Origin: Acephala macrosclerotiorum
Lineage: Eukaryota > Ascomycota > Leotiomycetes > Helotiales > Mollisiaceae
Length of the DNA: 64,000 nucleotides
Direction: 5' to 3'
NCBI GenBank assembly: GCA_014904845.1
Contig: MU119202.1
Coordinates: forward strand, 310,001 to 374,000
The notes beneath the pieces were generated by a model. The model saw only the letters and a program-made list of their open reading frames with translations. It was not told where the DNA came from and did no database searches. Shown here in pieces: positions 33,341-43,615 of the stretch (position 1 is the first letter of the stretch; each line of letters opens with the position of its first letter). Both the position numbers and the translations under genes were made by a program.

Positions 33341-35570
33341 ATGCCTCGCTCAGGGCCTAGTGCTGCAGATACGCCTTTACTAAGGGTATCACGGCCAGTA
33401 TCTGCCTGTTCAAGATGTAAGTTCATCAAAACTTGCAGCCTTCCGTCAACGGTCCGCTGACCTACATACAGGCCGTGCAGCCAAGATTAAGGTATGAGCA
33501 AGCCTCTTACTACTTGAGGGGAGAAGATATTCTAACGATTTGAAGTGCGATGGCAAGCTGCCAGCCTGTACAGCATGTGAAAAGTCAGGACGTGCTGGTG
33601 AATGCTCAAGTGCCAACGACCAATTCGCAAAAGGCAAAGAGCGCAGGTAAGTAGAATTATCCTAGATACCTATCCTTGTGCTGACACACTATTAGCTATG
33701 TCGCTTCTCTGGAGTCTCGTGTTGAGAAGCTTGAAAAGCGGCTTGCTTTTGCTAGGTTGCGAAAAGCGTCTGTAGCGATGCACGACAATGATGAGCCAGT
33801 CGAAGCTCCAGATCGCAAAGATTCACTCGCCACCATTCGTGCTGCAATCCATGGCAAGGCTGCTCGGCGAAGAGAGGCAGCTGATGTGAATGAGCTCGTA
33901 TCAGACTTTGGGTTCTTGTAAGTGTGTCCTCTATTATATACTGGATTGCAGACTGATGGATATAGATCTGTAAACGCTACAACTCGTGACTTCGAGACGT
34001 CCACGAGCAATATGACATTTGCACGGCTTGTGTTGGCTGCAACAAATAATGAAGGAGTGCCCAAATCGCAGCCATTCCAGCTTCCTTCGAGACCAGCAGC
34101 TATGGCTCTGATCCAATTCTATCTTGATAATGTCTTCGCCCTATTTCCAGTCTTCTCGGAGACTGCATTATTCAACGCGCTCGATGCCGTGTATCAAGAG
34201 AATGGTCGTCCTGTGACGGACTTCGAGCATTGGCTTCTATACATGGTCCTTGCAATGGGTGCCATTGGCCAATCCAGAAGCAGTCAGGACGCATACTACG
34301 GAGATGGAGTTCTCTGGGTTGGCCGAGCATTACGCTATGCTGACAGAGTTTTGATGCCGGGATATGTGTCTCAGATACAAGCTCTAGTTTTGCTTGTGCA
34401 ATACTCTATGCTAGATCCGGCCCACTTTGATAGCTGGCAACTAATTGGCTTTGCATGTCGTGCGGTGGTGGACTTGGGCTTTCATCAAGACCCTCCCAAG
34501 GAGCAAGTCAGTGATAAGAATACTTTAGAGCTGCGGCGTAAGATCTTCTACTGTGTATATTCGCTGGATCGGTAAGAAACCCATTCCACCGACAAATTTC
34601 AACACTTACACCTTGTAGGTCAATCAGTATGGTCCATGCCAGATCATTCTCGTTCACAGATGACTCCACAAGCGTTGCTTTTCCAACCCCACCAGCCACG
34701 CTCGGCCCTCCTACCTCGGATGAAAACTCTGCTTCGGGACCTCACTCAATGGAAACAGCCCTTCTCTTATTCCAGCTACGACAATTGCAATCGTCATGGT
34801 ATCAGGAGCTTTTCCAATCCAGCCGAGATCCGCTGCAGAATTCATCAACATACATTTGGCAAATGTGCCAGGAAATGCGCGAGTGGTCAGAATCATTTCC
34901 TGACAGCCTGCCGTTGGCTTTCAAGGACTTTTTCGATCTTGAGCTTTTATACAGTTATGTCTACTGCTTGGCTCCATCATGCCGTGTACAAGCACCATCG
35001 GCTTATGGCAAGACCTTGATCTTCGAGTACAGCATAGCATATATGCAGAAGATATTTCCGATAAGTCGAGATCCCATCAACACGGCTTTCTACACCTACC
35101 ATGATGCCCTGAGAGTGTACTTCATTGGAGGCCAATTCCTTGCAGTTCTTGGCGATAATCAAGATCAGCTTCTGAATGGAATTACTCAATTTCCAGTTGC
35201 TATTGCAGGTTCTCCGCCACCTCCGCCGCTTCCAAGCAACGCAGGCATGGATAGCATCGATCGCAGTATCACCTGCCTCACTCACATCAAAGAGACGCTC
35301 AAGACTTTCGGACATCGATGGGAAGACTCTAAGGCTCTCTTGACCAACTTTGAATTGCAGGCTGCGCCATTGTCTGCAGCTCTTTTACGCCGGAAACATC
35401 ACATAGATGACTTCTCACGAAATAGCCATAGTCCCCCGAACTATATGCCGCAGCCCAGCTTCGACCCAAAGTCCAAATTCGATGCCCTGGGTAACATCAT
35501 TGCTGAGGACTGGGCAAGCATGGGTTCAGGATATCCAGGCGGGCCCAGCACGGGACAACATGGTGTGTAG
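33341..35570 (+). CDS. Zn2Cys6 transcription factor with Fungal_trans domain
   Basis: Exons are 33341-33416, 33472-33491, 33546-33646, 33696-33917, 33966-34571 and 34619-35570, giving 658 aa. The zinc cluster is C23-X2-C26-X6-C33-X6-C40-X2-C43-X8-C52, then a basic linker (AKGKERSYVASLESRVEKLEKRLAF) with a coiled coil. The Fungal_trans domain runs from about 155: QFYLDNVFALFPVFSE, WLLYMVLAMGAIGQSRS, ALVLLVQYSMLDPAHFDSWQLIGFACRAVVDLGFH and LRRKIFYCVYSLDRSISMVHARSFSF. Exon 2 is only 20 nt and lies inside the cluster; without it the second zinc ligand pair cannot form. The C-terminus is low complexity. Its target is unknown. Confidence 0.92.
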
Positions 35571-36087
35571 ACTGACTCTCTTGAGACGACTTTATGTTTT
35601 AACGTCCTTCATGATTAACTAAAACAAATTCCATACTCTCTTCTTCAAAATTTTCATTCTCGTACAATGTTCGCGATACGACGGGGTGTTCCTTCCTTTC
35701 CTGTCTGGATGGGGGAGTCATGTTTACGTGCCACTCCTTCCTATACGGTGAGCAACGGCAAGCCTACTTCTTTCCTTCCCTTTCACCCATGTTCTTCTTC
35801 TCTTCTCATAATCAGTCAGAAATTCAATAGTTGTCAGCAGTCTTACAATACATCGCCTCAGGGTGATGTCCTATCGTCAACTTATCATTAAGATCATCAA
35901 CGACTGCGCAACAGCGTTTATGCCACGACCAAGCTTGCTCTTGTCTCTGGCCGGCCCTTTCAGAATCACTAATTACCTCAAGGCACGAAAGCCCCCGTCC
36001 ATACTCTGGTCGCGTTGTGAGTCCCTTCCCCAGCTCATCGCAATTCATCTGTTCTAATTAATATCTAGCAAACACAACATCGTCAAA
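35571..36087. other. intergenic
   Basis: These 517 bp hold the 3' flank of the zinc-cluster gene and the promoter/leader of the repeat protein. A C/T-rich run around 35750-35810 resembles fungal pyrimidine-rich leaders. No gene is supported. Confidence 0.4.
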
Positions 36088-38832
36088 ATGAACGAACTGC
36101 ATCGCCTTCGAAACCTGGCACCGAGACTCATCATGGCGTCGCCCAAATACATCGTTCTTGCGATGCTCTTCCTCTGCGTTACCTACCCATCAACAACTCT
36201 GCTTAGGATTCCGCGTCCATCCGTAGGCACAACTCTACGTTCTTTTGATAGTCATCACCAGCAACACATGGATGTCCACAATGTCAATACTCGTATTCCC
36301 AAAGACGTACTCTCCGCACAAGCCAAGATGATGGTTGAGCTCATCCCACGCAACCTTGAAGATACGGAAGCGTCTTTGAAAGGTCATCATGCCACAACTC
36401 ATGGATCACCTCTTGCAGAGAGAGACAACGAATCAATAATAGGCCAATGGGATCGCATGACTGGTAAAGGATCTACCGTTGCGGAGAGAGACCTGAATGA
36501 GTTAACTGATCCGTTGCGTGGCCTTAATGGTAAAGGACTCACCCTCGCAGATGGGCATGCCCTCACGGACAGAGACACGGAATCGATAATGGGCCAGTTG
36601 GATCGTCTCAATGGCAAAGGACACGCGCTGGCAGGAAGAGATACGGAAGGCTCCATGAACGACTGGTATAAGACTCACGGGCACCCTCTCGCTGAGAAGT
36701 CGCAGGATTCTCAAGGTAACGATGTTTCAAAACGATACCGTGACGGACCGGATTCTCATTGGACGAGTATTCAACCCACAACCACTACAGATTCAGATAT
36801 TATTGCTAGAGGATGTCCTAGACCCAACCTACCGGGTGTGACGAGGCCCCCACACCCACCTGTTGCTGTAGTGGCTAGGAGAATCCACCGCAACAAACAA
36901 ACCCCGCAGACAAACAAAGACCAATCAGCTGTCGGTGTGCGCTCAGAAATCCCCGCCAGGTCTGGGGGTCAGACGCCGTATGTGTGGTCCCACAAAGACC
37001 CATGGTGCTATTACCCTGATCACCGCCCTATTTCTGGCCCTCTTGCTGGTGGATCGAAGAAGCCAAATCCTCCCGCTGGAGTCATTGCTAGAAGAGTACC
37101 ACCAGAAAGGTTAGGTCCCCACAAACCCAAGAAAACTAAGGGTCAACAGATTGCTATTTCAGAGATTACTGCTAGGAAGTATGTTAGGCCTTGGCCGACG
37201 AGGAAGTCTCATCCACCCACTGAAGTTATGGCTTGTGAGGATGAGCATGTGAAACGCTGCGAGAACTATGTTATAGCTCAGATCCCTCCTGTTATTCCTG
37301 AGGAGACTGCTCAAACGACTCCAAATTTCCAACCTCGACGTGTTCCATGCCACCGTCCGCCATTTGCTCCCATAGCTGACAACACTGCCGCGGAAGTGGC
37401 TGAGCCTCGTGAGAAGGTCGCAGAGAAGCGCCAAGACCGCGTTGTAGCCAGGTGCTTCTGCCGCGAAGGTGAAGAATGTACCTCGCCTGGCGGCAACATC
37501 AAGGCTAGAGGTTGCGGTTGCCAATCTGAAGATAGCACGACTATTCACGAAAGAGGAGGTGAAATATCCAACGCTCCAGGGGCTGATACAAGTGGATGTT
37601 CTTGCAACCTTATGTCAGGCTGCTCTTGTCCTAAAATCGAAGAGACTCCTACGGGATCTTTCTTGAATGGGCACAAATGTGCACCTGACGAGAAACCGTG
37701 TCCGTGGTGGAGCGAGTACACCAATCCTAACAATCGGCACTCAAAAGCTGGCCGTCAATCCCACGACTCGGCGACTGTCCACGAACGAGCCGATGCCGTA
37801 CCGGAGATCTCTACTAGCAGGAACACCATTGTCACGGATTGCCGACGTACATGCCCCCGAGGTCGTTGCCACTGTGATACCCCAACGACTACCAAACGCG
37901 ATGGAGATCTTGATTCAACAGAGACGCGGGAAGACAACAACTCCGCCGGCATAACGCCTGCCACAGCCCATCTCGAAGCTCATGAGAGTAAGGTTAAAAA
38001 TGGGAATAAGAACAAGCTTTTCATGCGCTGCCCGCCGTCGTGCCAGATAGCCCGAGGTGCTGGCTGCCGCTGCCCACGCTTTCTTCCAAAAGCGTCTATC
38101 AGACGTGATGGAGATCCGGATGCAACAGAGACACAGGATAATAACTCCACCGACATCGCAACTATCATGGCTTACCTCGAGTCTCATGAGAGCGAGATCA
38201 ACAAGGGAAACATCTCGGTGGTCGATGTTGGTTCAAGTAATAACAATGAAACGAACCAGATCCGCGACCTGGCGGAGCTCACGCCCGAACAAAAAACAGC
38301 GGCTCAACACATTCTCTTTGCGGTTATCGCAATAGTTGGTAGCTGCGTCACGAGCCTATTGTTGCTATATCTTTGGCATCTGTACAGACGTCGACTGATG
38401 CAAAAGTCGTTTAATCAACGCAAGCCTGAGATCTCACAGAAGTCGTTTGGTGGAATGAGACGAATTGACGAAGATCCTTACGAAGATTTGGGTACTATGC
38501 CTATGACTCTTGATGGCGCGAACGACGGATGGACAAAGTGGATTCTTCAAAAGCGCGGTGTAAGTGTCCACCAGCTTGTTCGAGATAGCCCGGGATTTTT
38601 ATCAGGGAACGACTGCTGACAGATATCCCAGAATTCAAAGCCAAACCAGCTTTCTCCAACGCCAAAGAATCGCCCTCCTCGTATTCCGACTCTGAGACTA
38701 CCTCAGCCAATCTTTTCGACCGTACGAAAGGCTAACGGTATCAACACAGAGACAAGCATGGGATACGACAAGTTCGACATCAAGGGCAAGGACAGATATG
38801 GATCAAGAGTGAAGTGGACTTCTACTGTCTGA
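36088..38832 (+). CDS. repeat-containing Cys-rich single-pass membrane protein, unknown function
   Basis: Exons are 36088-38559 and 38623-38832, giving 893 aa. No known domain is recognised. The order is: an N-terminal hydrophobic segment (YIVLAMLFLCVTY, about 21-40; signal peptide or anchor); four 22-residue repeats with AxRDxESI..Q.DRxxGKG (110-201); Pro-rich blocks with PP..V.ARR (about 250-400); Cys-rich blocks (ARCFCREGEEC, GCSCNLMSGCSCP, DCRRTCPRGRCHC, RCPPSCQIARGAGCRC); and a duplicated unit starting RDGDxDxTET. A clear transmembrane helix (about 740-765, LFAVIAIVGSCVTSLLLLYLW) is followed by the stop-transfer YRRRL and a cytoplasmic tail of about 125 residues. The layout suggests a long external, possibly disulfide-linked stalk with a cytoplasmic tail. 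The small intron near the end extends the tail by 69 residues. Confidence 0.8.
36415..36690 (+). repeat. four 22-residue coding repeats
   Basis: Residues 110-131, 132-153, 160-181 and 182-201 of the membrane protein repeat the pattern AxRDxES(I/L)xxQxDRxxGKG. The third and fourth copies are closest at DNA level; the second is the most diverged, and a six-residue spacer follows it. A partial unit (HGSPL) precedes the first copy and HGHPLAEK follows the last. Confidence 0.75.
37894..38151 (+). repeat. duplicated RDGDxDxTET coding unit
   Basis: The DNA starting at 37894 and at 38101 encodes KRDGDLDSTETREDNNS and RRDGDPDATETQDNNS, with continued similarity downstream (AHLEAHES versus AYLESHES). 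Each copy is preceded by a Cys cluster, so the true unit is about 207 bp, Cys-rich block plus acidic linker. This points to a tandem duplication inside the gene. Confidence 0.7.
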
Positions 38833-39303
38833 TGGTGCCAAAAGGTTCGAGTTTTCGTGATGCTTTGATAAGCAACTTTCTTTCATGGATGGTGTTTAAT
38901 GAGTATTTTTATAGCGCTGCGTTGGGAGTAAGGTTTATGATTGGAAGAGGCACGGGAGTGTCGGCTTAAGCATAACTGCACGATGATTCGGGCTTCTGGT
39001 GTTTAGAGGAGTACCGTGTGGTTGCTTTTGGTTCCCACTTTGGCCCTAGAGATGCATCAACCAAATGATTGATATCAATAGCTTTTCAGAAGCAAATGTG
39101 ACGTGCTCGTTGTGCCTCGTTCAATCACGCCTCACAGCCCCACAAGCTGCACAAGCTGCACAGCTTAAATAACCGCAGCGAATTCTCGTAAGACCTCAGC
39201 AAGTGGTATAGTTGACATCGTCGTATCTGTAGCAGGTATTTCAGGTATTTCCGGTAGTTTTGTACTAATTTGCAATCAGGATCTTGAAATACCCTAAAAA
39301 ATA
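38833..39303. other. intergenic between convergent genes
   Basis: These 471 bp lie between two converging genes. A 9-bp direct repeat (CACAAGCTG-type) sits near 39138-39160 and a GGTATTTC-type pair near 39236-39255. A third exon of the small secreted-protein gene could lie near 39200-39280, but I could not choose one. Confidence 0.35.
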
Positions 39304-39579
39304 CTACGAGGAAACACTTACAGCACTATCTTGAGCACATGTCTCGTCGCCGTAGAGTGTGGTGTGGCAATATCCGGTCAAGGTACCGCCTACAACGCAA
39401 GTCTAAGGAAAGGGTTAGCATAGATGTTCCGAGGAATGTGGGAGATTCAGGGGGGTTCATACTCCGGTTATAATGGGAGTATCACGAGAGAGCACTTGGC
39501 TTGAAATCGTGTTGGAGGATGTGGGTGGGTGTGTAGCGAGGGTGGTCGTAAGACCTAGAAAGCAGGCGAGGAGTTTCAT
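39304..39579 (-). CDS. small secreted Cys-containing protein, candidate effector-like
   Basis: Exons on the minus strand are 39463-39579 and 39304-39402 (intron 60 bp), giving about 71 aa. It begins with a clear signal peptide (MKLLACFLGLTTTLA), a Ser/Thr-rich linker and a possible LSRD processing region. After the splice comes TCVVGGTLTGYCHTTLYGDETCAQDSA with three cysteines. The join is phase 0, with donor GTATGA and acceptor CTTAG. The frame continues over a GTAAGT to a stop eight codons later. That GTAAGT may be a true donor leading to a third exon, which would change the C-terminus and the odd Cys count. Size and layout fit small secreted proteins of plant-associated fungi; I recognise no family. 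Confidence 0.5.
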
Positions 39580-40001
39580 ACTTGATGGTTGAGGGGTGTG
39601 AGTTCAGGATTGCGGAGGAGGTTGTGAGGGAGTCATTGGTTTGGAGAGCGGTGGTGCCATTTGCACTTGGAAGTCTAGTAGGTAGTGAGTGACTTGACGG
39701 TCTAGATGGAGTTTTTGACGTTGTCGAACTTTTGAAATTGGACCTCTTCTTGTATGACAGTGCTTGAGGTTGCTGTATTGGAGCACGTGGTAGATATATA
39801 CGTTGAAAGATTGTCGGGTGTGTGTGGTGAGATGCGGGTTTAATATAGAGATGTGTGTCGTTGAAGCGAAGGGTTGTCAGTAGGTGTTGCTGGGGGTCGG
39901 ATACTGTCTTCCGCATAAAAGCATGTAAGCGCAAGAAGTAATTGAAAGCGTGCGAGCTGGAAGTTGTACTGGTCGTTGTGTGGCGTTGAAACGTAGTCTG
40001 G
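39580..40001. other. intergenic
   Basis: These 422 bp lie between the small secreted-protein start and the stop of the 2EXR gene. An open frame here (to 39482, minus strand) is Ser/Thr/His-rich without domain and overlaps the secreted-protein exon in another frame, so I do not count it. Confidence 0.4.
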
Positions 40002-40766
40002 TCAACCTGCAAACCCGTATCTCATGAATGCTAGCTTCGGTCTCGATTTGCCTTGGGGAACACCCTTCAGGTAGTGAGGATAGAAGTTTACACAAAGGCC
40101 TCTATTCTTCATCACTCTCTCTTCATTCTCTGATGGGAGTAACGATATGCCGCTATAATCCTCTAACGTCCTCAACCTGCTCACCAGAGGCGACTTTGAC
40201 GTCTGGATTGCTAACAAATATAGGTGTTTGAGACAAGGAAATGCAGTGAAGAATGTTTTGAAAAGTCGCCCCGTACGTCGAATGCTCCGGAATGGCTTGT
40301 AAAAGAGACTGCTCTCATTACTACCCTTCCATAAGTCCTCTGTCAGAGCAAGGTACTGAATCTGATCCCGAGGTTCGAAATTAGCTGCTGCCTTTGCAAA
40401 GTATTTCATCATAAATCCAATGTCATCAAGACATTGTCTGGTACCAAAATAGACGATGTCTTTTTCGGGATTGAAGTAGGTTCTAGGAGGAGTCTTGTCT
40501 GTTTCGAATGAGAGGTGGTCATGCTGAAGTCCGACCTCGCGAGATTCACTGTTGGTGTGCAGAACGCTTGGGACGTGTTGAAAGGTAAAGAACTTCCGAT
40601 CGACCATGCAGTACACCAATTCTAATGCCCGAGTGACATTTGATGCATAACCCCAGATCTTGAGGCGGAGGTCAGTGGGCAATTCAGGAAACTTGGTGAA
40701 GGCTGGCTCGCGAGTACAAGGCCGGGCTCGAATGCCGGTTGCAGAGGCAGGCATGTTCTCAGCCAT
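40002..40766 (-). CDS. 2EXR-domain protein
   Basis: This is a single exon of 254 aa. The N-terminal FTKFPELPTDLRLKIWGYASNVTRALELVY is the hallmark of the fungal 2EXR domain (F-x-x-L-P-x-E-[IL]-R-x-x-I-W). It is followed by the usual PSVLHTNSESREVGLQHDHLSF and YFNPEKDIVYFG, then a domain of unknown function with FFTAFPCLKHLYLLA. Such proteins are abundant in Leotiomycetes and Dothideomycetes and resemble F-box proteins at the N-terminus. Their function is unknown. The start MAENMPAS precedes the domain by about 25 residues, as is usual. Confidence 0.85.
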   Translation of the reverse strand: MAENMPASATGIRARPCTREPAFTKFPELPTDLRLKIWGYASNVTRALELVYCMVDRKFFTFQHVPSVLHTNSESREVGLQHDHLSFETDKTPPRTYFNPEKDIVYFGTRQCLDDIGFMMKYFAKAAANFEPRDQIQYLALTEDLWKGSNESSLFYKPFRSIRRTGRLFKTFFTAFPCLKHLYLLAIQTSKSPLVSRLRTLEDYSGISLLPSENEERVMKNRGLCVNFYPHYLKGVPQGKSRPKLAFMRYGFAG

Positions 40767-41223
40767 ATTGTCTGACAGAACTGTAGACTGTAGAAAAAAA
40801 AAAGCTTATATTAGTCAGCTGTTTTGCTTCTAGTTGGGGATACATATACATTCTAGTTTCCTACTAACATTTCTGTTCGAATTCTTGAAATCCTGGCTGG
40901 TCGAGGAGGGAAGAAATCTGATCTTGTCGACAAGATTATCTACATCCTGAAACTTTCAATGAGACCTTTCCGAAATCTTCCGGTAAATGAGCACCCTTCA
41001 CAGAATGATCTATGAAGAAGAGGTAGAGAGGGATGTTCGAAATAAGTTCGGGCCGCGATCCTGTCGCACGGCTCGCTTCGCTGTTGCCTTGTCGACGTTT
41101 GCTCCAATCAACATCAACTCCATCAACCTGACCTCAACTCAACTTCCCACATTCTGTGCGATTATCTTGATGCAACACACTTTCTATGATTGCCTTGCTC
41201 GCATTTGATCTCTTCCACTTGTG
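40767..41223. promoter_or_regulatory. divergent promoter, 2EXR/DNA polymerase
   Basis: These 457 bp lie between divergent starts. An A-run sits just upstream of the 2EXR start. A plus-strand open frame at 40987-41208 has no domain and would end before the polymerase ATG; it could be leader sequence. Confidence 0.4.
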
Positions 41224-43615
41224 ATGGTGACTAGTCTACATCCTTCTTGAAACACTTTTTGCTGATTGTGACCCAAGGACAAAGACGAGTATTTCCGTCA
41301 GCTGTATGCGCTGAATGACAGCTCGGACGAAGAAGAGGATACGAACAGTGCGCGGGAGATTTTGAAGCAGAGTATAAAACCTTCGTCATCATCCTTTTCA
41401 GTCTCTACGCAATCATTCTCTGCAAGGAGAAGCCAGCCTTCAAAGGTCCCCAAGAACATTCCAGCCATCCACCGAACTACTTCCGCACCTGCATCGAGCA
41501 CAAGCGTCGTTCGAGAAACCCCTCCTTTGATAAGCAAGCCGTCGAAGCTTCGATACGATATATCTACACCAGAGGTGAATCAAACTTTCTCTGCTGGTGC
41601 TCCTCCGACATCTTCTCCGATGCCTGCGCCAGAACGTAGTACATCTACCCCAAACATTGGGTTTACCCCGAATCTCGTCATGACGAGAAGCAAAGGTATC
41701 GATGCCATGCTGGCCAAGAAAAGGAAGCGCAGGGAGACGCCGATCAAATTGGTGCCAGAAAGCGAGCGGATTTTCGAGGGTAAGACTTTCTTTTTCATCC
41801 CTCCCAACGACAACACTATCCAACAAGCTCGTATTACGAATGCGCGAAACTTCGGAGCAACATGGGCCAAGGAGGTAAGCAGAGTACTCGCTTCAGAATG
41901 CGTTGTTTCTGTATTTTATGCGTGCATGAACCTCAGATTCGTCCATAGATCGTAGTTGTCACTAATTGCGCGCATTCGTGGCATTCTTCATGTTATTCTT
42001 CATTCTTGGGGCCACCAGGACTCATGATCCAAGTCTTGTTGGTCATTTACGCTAATAATGGAATTGTTAGTGGACACCAGGAATCACCCATATCATAGCG
42101 GATAAAGGCATCAAGTTTGAGCTGATCATGAATTTGCTCAAACCTCTGATGACGACGGATGTAATTCCACCGAATGTCATCTTGGTCAACCACCTGTACC
42201 CTATGGACTGCATCGAGAATCGCATACTTGTAGACGAGAAACAAAGTCGATACGTTATCGACCGCACGGTACCTGTTACAGCTGAGCAAGAGCAAGAGAC
42301 TGAGCAACCTGTCGAACCTCGCAAAGTCTTGCAGATCCAAGGACGGAAATCCAAGAAGAATCAAGACACCCCTGAGGATCACACGCAACGAAGTGAGGCC
42401 TCAACACAGCCCCAGCAATCACAAGACCAGCCAGACTCATCTCTAGGAGTATGGCTTCCTGCAGCAGATACAGAACCACATAAAATTGTGGAGAGTCCAC
42501 GAGAACGATCTCCTATGTTAGATCTCGCTCTTGGACAGGGCAGTGCGCTCGATGACGCGATCACAGAAATCATAAAATTCGGAGATCTTCCCTTAGATGA
42601 CGACGATGAAGAGGAGAGACCTTCTTCAAGTGAAGGTGACACCAGTACCGATCATGATGGAAGCTCCGAAGAGGACCTACGGCCTCGCCGCCGCACTAAG
42701 AAGCGGAAAAAGAAGTTCGGTGGGAAAGCAGGCCCCAACCAGGAAGCCTACAGCTGCACGACGGGAGGCACTGGCATTACCGATGAAAACAATCCCAACC
42801 GCCATACTATCGAGATTCTGGAGAAAATGTCCAAGTACTATGGCCGAATTAATGATAACTGGCGAGAGTTGTCGTATCGGAAAGCTTGTGGGACTTTGAG
42901 GAGACAAGCTATTAAAATTGCTACCTTTGAGCAAGCCTTCGAACTCCCTACGATTGGCGAAAGAATAGCTACGAAGATTGAGGAGATTGCTGTCACTGGA
43001 CGTCTGAGACGACTAGACAATGCTGAGTTGGAGCCAGAAGACCATCTACTCAAACTATTCCTGGGAATCTATAATGTTGGACCTAGTGAGGCGTCAAAGT
43101 TCATTCGAGCGGGATATAAGACGCTCGACGACCTGCGAACCAAAGCCCGTCTCACCAAATGTCAACAAATTGGTTTGGATCACTATGAAGATTTTGCTAC
43201 ACGCATTCCTCGCGACCAGATGACAGCTCTTGGAGATATAGTCAAGGAGGTAGCCAAGACCATCGACCCAGAAGTCAATCCCATTATCGGAGGGAGCTAT
43301 CGTCGTGGAGCAAACGACTCAGGAGATATCGACTTTATCTTCACCAAGCCTGGAACAACACATGCCCACCACCTCCGTAGCTTCCTCTCCTCCCTCGTTT
43401 CTCATCTAACAAACACCGGTTTTCTGACCTGTGCCCTCGCAACTCCCAGCAAACACCGCTCAGACGATTCTGGCTCGAAATGGCACGGTGCTTGTGTCCT
43501 GCCTGGGAACCCTATCTGGCGTCGTATCGATTTCTTACTGGTTCCTGAAAGCGAGATTGGGGCTGCGATTTTGAAGGTGCCGTGGAAGAAGCCAGAGAGT
43601 AGGATTTGTTATTGA
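41224..43615 (+). CDS. POL4: family X DNA polymerase (Pol4/lambda-like), thumb missing
   Basis: Exons are 41224-41226 (the ATG alone), 41278-41874 and 42071-43615, giving 714 aa. An N-terminal BRCT domain (about 155-275: SERIFEGKTFFFIPP, WTPGITHIIADKGIKFELI) is followed by a disordered Glu/Ser-rich linker with a nuclear signal (RRRTKKRKKKF). The 8-kDa and fingers domains follow (NPNRHTIEILEKMSKYYGRINDNWRELSYRKACGTLR, ELPTIGERIATKIEEIAVTG, IYNVGPSEASKFIRAGYKTLDDL). The palm has GGSYRRG, D619/D621 in GDIDFIF and D687 in WRRIDFLLVP. Normally a thumb with YFTG and an Asn/Arg-rich helix follows. Here ESEIGAA passes directly to ILKVPWKKPESRICY, which resembles the family's extreme C-terminus. The family fills gaps in end joining and base excision repair. 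The loss should impair polymerisation. Confidence 0.88.

Noticed and set aside
36088..38832. RiPP-type precursor with Kex2-cut repeats
   Set aside because: KR/RR pairs precede the RDGD units, but the repeats are few, long and diverged, and the protein has a transmembrane helix and cytoplasmic tail; no tailoring enzymes (such as DUF3328) are nearby.
39482..40012. 176-codon minus-strand frame
   Set aside because: Ser/Thr/His low complexity overlapping the signal-peptide exon in another frame and the end of the 2EXR gene.
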